Assembly (NCBI GenBank): GCA_963704615.1
Contig: OY969923.1
Span: 992,001 to 1,056,000, forward strand
Direction: 5' to 3'
DNA: 64,000 bases
DNA from: Bog-756 sp963704615
GTDB lineage: Bacteria > Actinomycetota > Acidimicrobiia > Acidimicrobiales > RAAP-2
Shown in pieces: positions 33,281 to 41,351 of this stretch. Numbering within the stretch: position 1 is the first letter of the stretch; every line of letters starts with the position of its first letter. Under the pieces are notes generated by a model. The model saw nothing but the letters and a program-made list of their open reading frames with translations. It was not told the origin of the DNA and searched no databases. The position numbers were made by a program, and so were the translations under genes.

Positions 33281-34201
33281 ATGAGCGAGTTCCTGAAGGA
33301 CAAGGTGGTGGCCATCACCGGTGCCGGTGGCGGGATCGGCCGGGCGGTGGCCTTGGCCGCCGCCGAGGAGGGGGCCAAGGTGGTGGTGGCCGACATCGGG
33401 GTCTCCATGGCCGGCGAGGATCCCACCAGTGAGATCGCCGACCGGTTGGTGGCCGACATCGAAGCGTCCGGGGGCGAGGCGGTGGCTGTGGCCGAGAGCG
33501 TGACCACCCTCGAGGGCGGAGCGAAGATCATCGGGGCCGGCGTCGACCGTTGGGGCCGGATCGACGGGGTGGTGGCGGTCGCCGGCATCCTCCGGGAGCG
33601 GATGCTCTTCAACATGTCCGAAGACGAATGGGACGCGGTCATCGAGACCCATCTGAAGGGCCACTTCACTGTGTTCCGGGCCGCGTCGGCCATCATGCGG
33701 AAACAGGACAGCGGCGGGTCTCTGGTCGCCTTCACCTCAGGTGCCTTCGCCGGCAGCGTGGCCCAGGCCAACTACGCCGCGGCCAAGGGGGGCATCGTGT
33801 CGTTGGTCCGCTCCGCAGCCGCCGGTCTGGGGCGCTACGGGATCACCGCCAACGCAATCGCCCCGGTCGCCCGGACCCGCATGTCGGCCAATGTCCCCGT
33901 GGAGCTCGCGGAAAACGGCGATCCCGAGGACGTGGCGCCGTTAGTCGTCTACCTGTTGTCCGATGCGGCCCGGCACATCACCGGGCAGGTCTACACCTCG
34001 GTTGGTCCCAAGATCGCAGTCTGGAACCAGCCTCGGGAGGTGCGGGCCATGTATGCCGAAGGAAGGTGGACCCCCGAGGCCATCGCCGCCCGGCTGGACT
34101 CGACGGTGGGGCAGGAGCGCATGCCTCTGCTCGATCAGCTCGAGGCCTATCGCCAGGCCGCCGAGGCAAAGGCCGCCGCCGAGGCTGAGGCGGGGTCGTA
34201 G
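33281..34201 (+). CDS. SDR family oxidoreductase, mycobacterial Hsd4-like
   Basis: NAD(P)-dependent dehydrogenase of 306 residues. It has VVAITGAGGGIGRAVALAAAEEGAKVVVADIG (the D after the second strand favours NAD), VAVAGILRERMLF in place of the usual NNAG, the Ser region SLVAFTSGAFAG, and the catalytic NYAAAKGGI. The long C-terminal part (IAVWNQPREVRAMYAEGRWTPEAIA...) resembles SDRs of mycobacterial steroid side-chain catabolism. It ends in an Ala/Glu-rich tail. ATG 33281 is accepted although the ribosome binding site (AGAGAGG) is rather far upstream. Confidence 0.85.
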   Translation: MSEFLKDKVVAITGAGGGIGRAVALAAAEEGAKVVVADIGVSMAGEDPTSEIADRLVADIEASGGEAVAVAESVTTLEGGAKIIGAGVDRWGRIDGVVAVAGILRERMLFNMSEDEWDAVIETHLKGHFTVFRAASAIMRKQDSGGSLVAFTSGAFAGSVAQANYAAAKGGIVSLVRSAAAGLGRYGITANAIAPVARTRMSANVPVELAENGDPEDVAPLVVYLLSDAARHITGQVYTSVGPKIAVWNQPREVRAMYAEGRWTPEAIAARLDSTVGQERMPLLDQLEAYRQAAEAKAAAEAEAGS

Positions 34202-34267
34202 AGAGGCTGAGGCCGGATCGTCGAGAAGAGAGAACTTGGGGGAGTGGTCTGATCCGGCGGCCAGCCC

Positions 34268-34633
34268 TCAGTTGTCGCTGAGGATGCAGAACTCATTGCC
34301 CTCGGGATCGGCCAGCACTACCCAACCCTCGAGGCCGCTCTGGCCGACTGAGACCTGTGTCGCACCCAGGGCTTCGAGCCGCTCCACCTCGAGCTCTTGA
34401 TCGTCGGGACGGAGATCGAGGTGGACGCGGTTCTTGACCGTCTTGGTTTCGGGGACGCCGATGAAGAGCAGCGTGGATGTGGACCCGTGGTCCGGATGCT
34501 GGGTGCCGGGCTCCACCCAGATGTCGCCGTCTTCGTCCTCGCCGTGCTGCCACCCAAGAGCCGCCGCCCAGAAGCGTCCCAATGACAGGGGGTTCGTGGC
34601 GTCGATGCTGACGGTCTCGATGCGTAGCGGCAT
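34268..34633 (-). CDS. VOC/glyoxalase-like domain protein
   Basis: A 121-residue single vicinal-oxygen-chelate domain of the glyoxalase/bleomycin-resistance superfamily: RIETVSIDATNPLSLGRFWAAALGW opens the first beta-alpha-beta-beta-beta module, NRVHLDLRPDDQELEVERLEALGA the second, and VVLADPEGNEFCIL ends it. Metal-ligand candidates include H at the NRVHLDL position and E in GNEFCIL. AGGAGG lies just before ATG 34633. It faces the SDR gene. The substrate is unknown; many such proteins are uncharacterised. Confidence 0.85.
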   Translation of the reverse strand: MPLRIETVSIDATNPLSLGRFWAAALGWQHGEDEDGDIWVEPGTQHPDHGSTSTLLFIGVPETKTVKNRVHLDLRPDDQELEVERLEALGATQVSVGQSGLEGWVVLADPEGNEFCILSDN

Positions 34634-34916
34634 TGGTGCCTCCTGCTGTGGTGTCGAACCCGGTCTCCCAGGCTTCGTCTTCTGACCGGGGCCGAAGTTC
34701 GGCCAGTCTTCACCCCTGACGGAAGCAGGGCCAGTGTGTGCTCCCGATGTCCTGATGTCCAGAGCCGGATGGTATCCGGGCCGTCCGGTCCCGCCTGGCC
34801 CGAGCCGCCTCGTGGCTGACACCTGTTCGACCGCGACACTCCGTAGCATGGCGAGGAAAAGTCGGAGGCGGCCCTGCCCTGTCGGCGCCGCGGTCCTCGA
34901 TGCCCGGAGGTGTGCC

Positions 34917-35822
34917 GTGATCGCACTTGCCATCGTCCTCAGTTGCGTGGTGGGGTTGTTGGCCCTCCTGGTGGCCGGCCTGCTGCGCAGTCACGCCGAC
35001 ATCCTCAAGGCTCTTCACGACCTCGGGGTGGGCGTCGGAGAACCCAGTGGTGCCGGTGACGGCGCCCACCTCCACGACGATCACGCGGTTCACGACCCGA
35101 GCTCAGAACCAACCGCCACTGGGGCATCGGGTACCCGATCGTCCGGGCTCCCTTTGACCATGGGCCCACCGCTGCCCGGTGAGCGCAACTCGACGTCGGT
35201 ACCGACCATCGCCGGGGTGACCCCCGGCGGCGACGCCGTGGCCGTCTCGTTGACAGGAGACGAGCGGCTCACCCTGCTGGCCTTCCTGTCGTCAGGATGC
35301 ACGACCTGTGCCGGCTTCTGGAGGGACTTCCAGCGACCTGACCACCTGGGCCTGCCGGCGCACACCCGACTGGTGGTGGTGACCAAGGGACCCGAAATGG
35401 AGTCCCCGATGGACGTTGGATCCCAGGCCCCACGGGGGCTCACCGTCGTAATGTCGACCGAAGCGTGGAGTGACTACGAGGTCCCCGGTTCACCCTTCTT
35501 CGTTCTCGTCGACGGACCCTCTGGACGCCGTATCGGGGAAGGGGTGGCCAACCATTTCCATCAGGTCGCAGAGCTGGTGCGTCGGGCCGAGGCCGATGCC
35601 CGAGGGTTCACCCTCAGCACCACCACGAGTCGGGCCACGGCCCAGGGCCTCGACGGTCCCCAACGGGAGCGGGCCAACGACCAGGAGCTGGCGGCAGCCG
35701 GCATCCTTCCCGGCGACCCAAGCCTGTATCCCTCGTCTCTCGCCGATCTGCACGGGTCGGCCGACCCTCGAGCCCACCCCGGGCGGCCGTCGACCGGCGG
35801 GACCGTGACCAGGATCGGCTGA
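34917..35822 (+). CDS. MauD-like membrane-anchored thioredoxin-fold protein
   Basis: A 301-residue protein with an N-terminal membrane anchor (residues 2-23), a His/Asp-rich linker (DGAHLHDDHAVHD at 48-60) and a thioredoxin-fold domain whose redox motif is C128-T-T-C131 in FLSSGCTTCAGFW. MauD proteins, needed to form the disulfides of the methylamine dehydrogenase light chain, have the same membrane anchor plus a CxxC thioredoxin domain. SPFFVLVDGPSGRRIGEG is the cis-Pro region. GTG 34917 has CGGAGG upstream. First gene of a five-gene cluster; 2 bases separate it from the next. Confidence 0.75.
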   Translation: MIALAIVLSCVVGLLALLVAGLLRSHADILKALHDLGVGVGEPSGAGDGAHLHDDHAVHDPSSEPTATGASGTRSSGLPLTMGPPLPGERNSTSVPTIAGVTPGGDAVAVSLTGDERLTLLAFLSSGCTTCAGFWRDFQRPDHLGLPAHTRLVVVTKGPEMESPMDVGSQAPRGLTVVMSTEAWSDYEVPGSPFFVLVDGPSGRRIGEGVANHFHQVAELVRRAEADARGFTLSTTTSRATAQGLDGPQRERANDQELAAAGILPGDPSLYPSSLADLHGSADPRAHPGRPSTGGTVTRIG

Positions 35823-35824
35823 TC

Positions 35825-36358
35825 GTGGCCACCCTCCTGGCGCACGGCATTGAGGCCCCGCTGCCCACCGGGTTCGAGGGCCGCATCTTCGTTCGGCCAC
35901 GGACCGGGGATGAGGTGACCTATCCGGTGGCACACTTCGCCACATTCGCGTTGCCCACCGAGGTCGCCGATTTCGGCGGCGGGGCCGTCAACCTGATGGG
36001 CGTCAACGACATCTTCGCCGTTCTCTTCGAGTACGGACCCGAGAGCGTGGGCAGGCGCCTGTTCTCCCGAATGGGGATGCCCCGATCGTTGACCCCCGAC
36101 GACTTCCGGCCCTACCTGTTGCGTCGCGGACTCGGCGGGCAGTCGGGGACCCAGTGGTTCTTCACCGAAGCCGGTCGGACCTTCACCCTCTATGTCGTGC
36201 TGGGTAGTCACGTCCGACGCGCCGTCCTCGTACCGCGGGTCAACGAGTTGATCAGCGGCGTTGTCATCACCCCGGCCAGTCCGGCTGCCCTCTCTCCGGC
36301 GTCGGCATCGGCGGCGGCGTCCCTCACACCACCGGGGGCGGGTGCACGATGGAACTGA
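35825..36358 (+). CDS. Hypothetical protein in mau-like cluster
   Basis: A 177-residue protein I cannot assign to a family. The first 145 residues look like a folded soluble domain (RIFVRPRTGDEVTYPVAHFATFALP, NLMGVNDIFAVLFEYGPESVGRRLF, TQWFFTEAGRTFTLYVVLGSHVRRA); the tail is rich in Ala, Ser and Pro. No signal peptide or Cys pair is seen. GTG 35825 begins 2 bases after the MauD-like gene, and the end overlaps the MauE-like gene by 10 bases, so it is clearly part of the operon and is probably a dedicated partner. Confidence 0.7.
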   Translation: MATLLAHGIEAPLPTGFEGRIFVRPRTGDEVTYPVAHFATFALPTEVADFGGGAVNLMGVNDIFAVLFEYGPESVGRRLFSRMGMPRSLTPDDFRPYLLRRGLGGQSGTQWFFTEAGRTFTLYVVLGSHVRRAVLVPRVNELISGVVITPASPAALSPASASAAASLTPPGAGARWN

Positions 36359-36903
36359 TCGGCCTCTATCTGGTGGCCTGCACCCTGCTGGTCGTGGCCG
36401 GCACCGCCAAGGCGGTCCGCCCGGCCGAGACGGCACGCGCCCTCGCCGACATCGTGCCGGTGTCGCAAAGAGCCATGCGGTTGGTTGTCCGGACCGGCTC
36501 GATCGCCGAGGCCGGACTCGGCCTGGTTGCCCTGCTCTCCCCACGCCCGGTGTCGGCTGGTCTGGTGGCGCTCTCCTATGCGGTCTTCGCCGGTTTCGTG
36601 GCTTACGCCAGGATCAGGGGGAGGGCGATCGCCAGCTGTGGGTGCTTCGGGACTCCCGATACTCCTGCCACCTGGGTCCACGTGGTTGTCGACGTGGGAC
36701 TTGCGGTGGCCGCCCTGTGCGTGGCCATCGCCGCTCCAACAGGTTCGTTGCTCTCCCTACTGGCCCGACAGCCTGGCCACGGACTGCCGCTGATCGTGAT
36801 CAGTGCCCTCTGTGTCTGGCTCACCTACCTGTCCATCGCCGTCCTCGCCGACTTGCAGGCGGCACGACGGCTGACGGCAATCTCTTTCCGGTCGGAATCA
36901 TGA
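36349..36903 (+). CDS. MauE-like (DoxX/MauE) redox membrane protein
   Basis: A 184-residue integral membrane protein with four hydrophobic segments: LIGLYLVACTLLVVAGTAKAV, EAGLGLVALL with VSAGLVALSYAVFAGFVAYA, WVHVVVDVGLAVAALCVAIAA, and LPLIVISALCVWLTYLSIAVLA. The cytoplasm-membrane border motif IASCGCFGTPDTP, with two cysteines, is the hallmark of MauE proteins, which work with MauD in disulfide formation of exported proteins. It overlaps the upstream gene by 10 bases and the next by 4 (ATGA). Confidence 0.82.
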   Translation: MELIGLYLVACTLLVVAGTAKAVRPAETARALADIVPVSQRAMRLVVRTGSIAEAGLGLVALLSPRPVSAGLVALSYAVFAGFVAYARIRGRAIASCGCFGTPDTPATWVHVVVDVGLAVAALCVAIAAPTGSLLSLLARQPGHGLPLIVISALCVWLTYLSIAVLADLQAARRLTAISFRSES

Positions 36904-38336
36904 GCACCTCCCTCGTCGAGAAGGCGTCGAACTTCCTCGAGTCCCGCATCTCGCGTCGAAGCTTCATCAACCGCTCCGCTTTCGCCGGTAGCGCCGTCGC
37001 CATCGGGGCCGGACTCGATCTGGCGCTCAAGCCGGGGACCGCATACGCGCAGATCTGCACGTGCGGGAGTGGCAGCTGCGGGTGCGGATCGAACTGTTGT
37101 GCCGGTTTCAGCGAGTTCTGTTGCTCGGTGAACGGCGGGTACAACTACTGCCCGACCAACACGGTCATGGGGGGTTGGTGGAAGGCCGACAACTCCTCGT
37201 ACTGCGGTGGTCCCCGCTACTACATGGATTGCAACGCCACATGTCAATGTGACACCGGCTGCGGTGATGGATTTGCGTTTTGTGACCCAGGGTGCGACGG
37301 CACCAACTGTGGCTGTGGGCCCGATGGCTGTGACTCCTACGTGACCGGTTGCTTCCAGTTCCGCTACGGGCAGTGCAACCAGGATGTCGAATGTATGGGC
37401 CGGATCGTGTGCCGGGTTGTTGCCTGCGTTCCGCCCTGGGAGGTGGATCCGACCTGCACCACCACCAACGCCGAAGACGATGGGACCGCCGAGCAGAACG
37501 AGGCGTGCTGGACCCCGGCACCGCCCTCGCCGCCACCACCACCGTGCACCTCGGCCCTGACCAACTGTCAGGTCGTCGGCATCGCCTCGAGCCAGGACGG
37601 AGCCGGGTACGGCGTGATCACGGCGTTCGGGAAGCTCTTCGCCTACGGGGACTTCCCTGACGACGGCGACCAGTCAAGCGCCACGTTGGTCAAGCCCATC
37701 GTGGGTATCGCCGAGAGCCTGGGTGGGGGCTACTACTTCGTGGCGGCCGATGGCGGGATCTTCGGCTATCAGGCTGGCTTCTACGGATCGATGGGCGGCC
37801 AACCCCTCAACCAGCCGATGGTGGGGATGGCGGCCACCCCGACAGGAAACGGCTACTGGACAGTGGCCTCCGACGGCGGAATCTTCTCCTTCGGCGACGC
37901 CGCCTTCTACGGGTCGATGGGTGGCCATCCCCTCAACCAGCCGATCGTGGGCATGGCGACCACCCCCACCGGGGGTGGGTACTGGCTGGTGGCCTCGGAC
38001 GGGGGCATCTTCTCCTTCGGGGACGCAGCCTTCTACGGATCGATGGGCGGCCAACCCCTCAACCAGCCGATGGTGGGGATGGCGGCTACCCCGACAGGAA
38101 ACGGCTACTGGACGGTGGCCTCCGACGGGGGCATCTTCTCCTTCGGCGACGCCGCCTTCTACGGGTCGATGGGTGGCCATCCTCTCAACCAGCCGATCGT
38201 GGGCATGGCCGCACCGATGCCCCCGCCGCCCACGGCCGGGACCACGCCGTCGTCCGGCTCGTCGGGCTATTGGCTGGTCGCCGCCGACGGCGGGATCTTC
38301 TCCTTTGCCACTCCCTTTTTTGGTTCTCCGGCCTGA
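36900..38336 (+). CDS. Tat-exported Cys-rich (MauA-like) protein fused to 42-aa repeats
   Basis: A 478-residue secreted protein. The twin-arginine signal is SRRSFI at 18-23 with a hydrophobic core and cleavage likely after AYA at 50. Residues 51-230 hold 28 cysteines (CGSGSCGCGSNCC, GGWWKADNSSYCGGPRYYMDC, FRYGQCNQDVECMGRIVCRVV). This cysteine density and the Trp-containing segment recall the methylamine dehydrogenase light chain, but no cofactor site can be proven. A proline linker leads to repeats of 42 residues (FYGSMGGQPLNQPMVGMAAT then PTGNGYWTVASDGGIFSFGD) that probably form a beta-propeller-like domain. The MauD/MauE-like neighbours fit disulfide maturation of this protein. Confidence 0.7.
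   Translation: MSTSLVEKASNFLESRISRRSFINRSAFAGSAVAIGAGLDLALKPGTAYAQICTCGSGSCGCGSNCCAGFSEFCCSVNGGYNYCPTNTVMGGWWKADNSSYCGGPRYYMDCNATCQCDTGCGDGFAFCDPGCDGTNCGCGPDGCDSYVTGCFQFRYGQCNQDVECMGRIVCRVVACVPPWEVDPTCTTTNAEDDGTAEQNEACWTPAPPSPPPPPCTSALTNCQVVGIASSQDGAGYGVITAFGKLFAYGDFPDDGDQSSATLVKPIVGIAESLGGGYYFVAADGGIFGYQAGFYGSMGGQPLNQPMVGMAATPTGNGYWTVASDGGIFSFGDAAFYGSMGGHPLNQPIVGMATTPTGGGYWLVASDGGIFSFGDAAFYGSMGGQPLNQPMVGMAATPTGNGYWTVASDGGIFSFGDAAFYGSMGGHPLNQPIVGMAAPMPPPPTAGTTPSSGSSGYWLVAADGGIFSFATPFFGSPA
37779..38210 (+). repeat. 126-bp in-frame repeats with a 252-bp recent duplication
   Basis: Repeat units start at 37779, 37905, 38031 and 38157 (126 bases, 42 codons; the last is partial). Units one and three, and two and four, are almost identical in DNA, so the present array looks like a recent 252-base duplication of a two-unit block. 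Confidence 0.85.
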
Positions 38337-38414
38337 GCACGGCAATGATCCGCCCCGCCCCCCATCTTCCACCTGGCACGACGTTGAAACCTCGCAGACG
38401 ATGAAGGGAGTCCC

Positions 38415-39260
38415 ATGACCGTCCTGATCACGGCCCTCGCCGCGCTGGTGGCACTGGCATCGGCGGTGCGCTCGACCTGGTCGCCGTGTGGCCTGTCCAT
38501 GCTCTCGACGATCACCCCGATGAGTGAGCGGGCGAAGGGCTACTCCTATCGGTCGACTGCCAGTTGGTTCGTCATCGGCGCCACCGCCGGCGGCGCCACG
38601 CTGGGCATGGTGCTTGCCGTCCTGGCGACCGGCGCACGGTCCTTGCATCTGTCGCCCCCCGTGCTCGGCTTGTGCGCCCTGGGTGCGGCTTTGATCGCCG
38701 CCATTTCTGACGCCGGCCTGGCCGGAGTGCGAGTACCCATCCACCGCCGGCAGGTGAACGAGCGCTGGCTCGACCAGTACCGGCCCTGGGTCTACGGGGC
38801 CGGCTTCGGGTGGCAGATCGGCGCGGGGCTGGCCACCTACGTCACCACAGCGGCCGTTTACCTGATGATCGCCCTCTGCGCCCTGACCACCATGCCGATG
38901 GCAGCGCTCGCCATCGGGACTTCCTTCGGGCTTCTCCGCGGGCTGGCGGTGCTGCTGACCCGCCACCTCGCCACCCCGTCGTCTTTACGAGCCTTCCATC
39001 GCCGGTTTACCGCAGTCGGGCCATGGGTGGGCAAGGCCGTCGTTGCCGTCGAGACCGGCGTGGTGGTCGTGTTGGTGGCCGCGGTCCGGTCACCGGACGC
39101 CGTGGGTGTGGTGGCCGCCGCCGCGGTATTGACCGTCATGGCCCGGATCGTCTCGGACCAGCGGGGCCGATCCCGATCCGCAGCGTCGTCTGCACCGGCC
39201 CCAAGCCCGGCAATGAGGCCCGAAGTGGAGTTCGGCGCGGCGCGAGTCACCCCGGGCTGA
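38415..39260 (+). CDS. CcdA/DsbD-like multi-span membrane protein
   Basis: A 281-residue membrane protein with about six hydrophobic segments. Its first span ends in SAVRSTWSPCGLSMLSTITP, close in style to the SPC..P motif of CcdA/DsbD electron-transfer proteins, which carry reducing equivalents across the membrane. Further Cys occur in LGLCALGA and IALCALTT. The C-terminus is cytoplasmic-looking and low-complexity. ATG 38415 is preceded by GAAGGGAG. It closes the mau-like cluster, 78 bases after the Cys-rich protein, and may recycle the MauD-like thioredoxin. The assignment rests on one motif and the context. Confidence 0.6.
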   Translation: MTVLITALAALVALASAVRSTWSPCGLSMLSTITPMSERAKGYSYRSTASWFVIGATAGGATLGMVLAVLATGARSLHLSPPVLGLCALGAALIAAISDAGLAGVRVPIHRRQVNERWLDQYRPWVYGAGFGWQIGAGLATYVTTAAVYLMIALCALTTMPMAALAIGTSFGLLRGLAVLLTRHLATPSSLRAFHRRFTAVGPWVGKAVVAVETGVVVVLVAAVRSPDAVGVVAAAAVLTVMARIVSDQRGRSRSAASSAPAPSPAMRPEVEFGAARVTPG

Positions 39261-39335
39261 GGCGGGTCGAGGGCAGGACCGAAGCGAGAGCGGAGCAGGG
39301 CCGACCCGGGAGGCGGTCACCAACCAGGGGGATGA

Positions 39336-40418
39336 TCAGTCGCTGGGGCTCGGTCCCGCTCTCGACGACCCAACCGGGGCAGGGTCATCCACCGACGCTC
39401 CCTCGTCCGGGACCAGGCCGTCGGGCGACCGAACGTCATCTTCCGAAGTTGAGGTAGCCGTCTCGGGCTCGACATCTCCCGAGGGAAGCTGAGGTGCGGG
39501 ATCACCGCCCTCACCCCGGCGCCAGCGCTGAAAGGGGCCGATCTTGGTGATCAACAGGACGACGCCCCAGATGGCCAAGGCGATCCCCGCTCCTTGCACC
39601 AGGAGCGATCCGAGGTGCCCGTCCTCGCCCAGCCAGAGGTGCTCGTCGAGGAATCGCTCGATGCCCCAGAGCACCATGCCCACCCCGAGCACGATGCCCG
39701 CAGGGGGGAGCAGCCGCGGCGCGGGTTGGGCACTGTCGACGGCGACGGTCGGAGTGCCGTCGGCCGCGACCATAGAAGTGCTGTCGGCCCCGACCGTCGA
39801 AGCACTGTCGGCCGCGACCGTCGAAGTGATGGGCACCGGCGCTTGAGCCCGCAGCCACCTCTCGACGAGAAGGAGGATGCCGAAGATGGTGAAGTCCTCC
39901 ATCGACTGGAAGATGGGGACTGGCAGTCGCTTTCCGACCTGGTCGGCGTAGTACATGCCGAACCACTGATTGGTCGGGTGACCACCACCGGCCACCATGA
40001 GCTGGGGGCCGAGAAGCCGGCCTATGCCCCAGCACGCCATCAGGACCGGGGCCATCAGATCGGCGAAGCGCATGGTCGGCAGCTGTGGGCAACGCCGGCG
40101 GGCGCTCACCACCGCCACCGGGACGGCGAAGAGGAGACCGCCGAACGAGGACAGGCCGCCCTGCCAGATGGCGAAGACCTGGCCGGGGTGGTCCGAGTAG
40201 TAGGAAAGATTGGAGAGGACGTGGAGAGCCCGGGCTCCGACGATGGCGGCCACGATCACCCACACGAACATGCCGGTGACCCACTGCCATGGATAGCCCG
40301 CTTTACGAAGGCGCCGCTCGGTGTAGCGCAGTCCGAACCAGAAGGTCAGGGCCAATCCGATCCCGTAGGTATGGATCTCGAGGAACCAGATGTGGAACGC
40401 GACGGGGATCGGTCTCAT
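39336..40418 (-). CDS. Prolipoprotein diacylglyceryl transferase-like protein (divergent Lgt)
   Basis: A 360-residue membrane protein of the Lgt family. FLEIHTYGIGLALTFWFGL, the GARALHVLSN segment and AIWQGGLSSFGGLLFAVP match the Lgt fold. But the usual signature GR-x-GN-x-x-N-x-E is changed: residues 131-146 read GIGRLLGPQLMVAGGG, keeping GR and losing the Asn and Glu, and the later H-P-x-Q-x-Y-E is replaced by PIFQSMED. It may therefore not act as a normal Lgt. Residues 199-230 are a four-fold 8-residue repeat between membrane spans; the C-terminal 60 residues are acidic and disordered. A canonical Lgt may exist elsewhere. Confidence 0.75.
   Translation of the reverse strand: MRPIPVAFHIWFLEIHTYGIGLALTFWFGLRYTERRLRKAGYPWQWVTGMFVWVIVAAIVGARALHVLSNLSYYSDHPGQVFAIWQGGLSSFGGLLFAVPVAVVSARRRCPQLPTMRFADLMAPVLMACWGIGRLLGPQLMVAGGGHPTNQWFGMYYADQVGKRLPVPIFQSMEDFTIFGILLLVERWLRAQAPVPITSTVAADSASTVGADSTSMVAADGTPTVAVDSAQPAPRLLPPAGIVLGVGMVLWGIERFLDEHLWLGEDGHLGSLLVQGAGIALAIWGVVLLITKIGPFQRWRRGEGGDPAPQLPSGDVEPETATSTSEDDVRSPDGLVPDEGASVDDPAPVGSSRAGPSPSD
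39729..39824 (-). repeat. 24-bp tandem repeat, four units, in the Lgt-like gene
   Basis: Four 24-base units encode STVAADSA, STVGADST, SMVAADGT and PTVAVDSA in a loop between two membrane segments. Confidence 0.8.
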
Positions 40419-40550
40419 GGAGAAGGGCTCATGGGGCTGGGTCTCGTGATCAGGGGCCGGCTGACCCGGAGCGCGATCAGCGCCTCCCAGTATGCCCCAG
40501 GTGCCCGATAGGGTGGCAGCAGGCGGACCGGCCGAGCTGTGGGGGATCCA

Positions 40551-41348
40551 ATGGGTGTGCTTGCGGGCAAAGTGGCGGTCGTCACCGGCGGCGGGTCGGG
40601 CATCGGTCTGGCCACTGGCCGGCGCCTGGCCGAGGCCGGTGTGGCGGTCGCCGTGGTCGACCTCGACGGCACGTCAGCGGACGCCGCCGCCGCCGGGCTC
40701 GGTGGCATGGGCATCCAGGCTGACGTCGGTCGACCGGAGGAGTGGCCCGGGATCATCGGCGCGATCACCGCACGTTTCGGGGGCATCGACCTTGCCCACC
40801 TCAATGCCGGGGTGACCACGGGTGAGGCTGACATCACCAAGGTGACCGATGCCATCTACCGCCGGGCCATGGGCGTCAATGTGGACGGGGTCCTCTTCGG
40901 TGTGCGGGCTGTGGTTCCGGCCATCTCGGCCCGGGGTGGCGGCGCCATCGTGGCCACCGCCTCACTGGCCGGCCTGATCGGCTTCTCGCCCGACCCCGTC
41001 TACTGCCTCACCAAGCACGCTGTCGTCGGACTGGTCCGCTCGCTCGGTCCCCAGCTGGCCGAGCACAAGATCACCATCAATGCGGTGTGCCCGAGCATCG
41101 TCGACACCCCTTTGATCGACGACGTGCGCGCTGTGCTCGAGGGCAGTGGATTCCCCCTGATCGATGCGGCGGCGGTGTCAGAGGCGGTGGTCGACCGAAT
41201 GTCGGGTGACGGAACCGGCGAAGCCATGGTCATCCAGGCCGGTCGGGAGGCCCTGCCCTTCAGGTTCGCCCGACCTCCTGGCCCGCGGGCGGGTGGGACG
41301 GTGGGTCAGATGCCGCCGTCGGAGCTCGCCGCTCACGATCAGGGCTGA
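40551..41348 (+). CDS. Short-chain dehydrogenase/reductase (SDR)
   Basis: Classical SDR of 265 residues. KVAVVTGGGSGIGLATGRRL and AVVDLDG (Asp, NAD preference) form the cofactor site; AHLNAGV replaces NNAG; the Ser is in IVATASLAGLIG and the Tyr/Lys in YCLTKHAVVG. VCPSIVDTPLIDD is the usual loop. ATG 40551 is preferred over one four codons upstream. It diverges from the Lgt-like gene. Substrate unknown. Confidence 0.87.
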   Translation: MGVLAGKVAVVTGGGSGIGLATGRRLAEAGVAVAVVDLDGTSADAAAAGLGGMGIQADVGRPEEWPGIIGAITARFGGIDLAHLNAGVTTGEADITKVTDAIYRRAMGVNVDGVLFGVRAVVPAISARGGGAIVATASLAGLIGFSPDPVYCLTKHAVVGLVRSLGPQLAEHKITINAVCPSIVDTPLIDDVRAVLEGSGFPLIDAAAVSEAVVDRMSGDGTGEAMVIQAGREALPFRFARPPGPRAGGTVGQMPPSELAAHDQG

Positions 41349-41351
41349 GGA

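Noticed and set aside
37674..38966. 430-codon leftward frame across the mau-like cluster
   Set aside because: It is antisense to the repeats and to the CcdA-like gene; its apparent repeats only mirror the coding ones.
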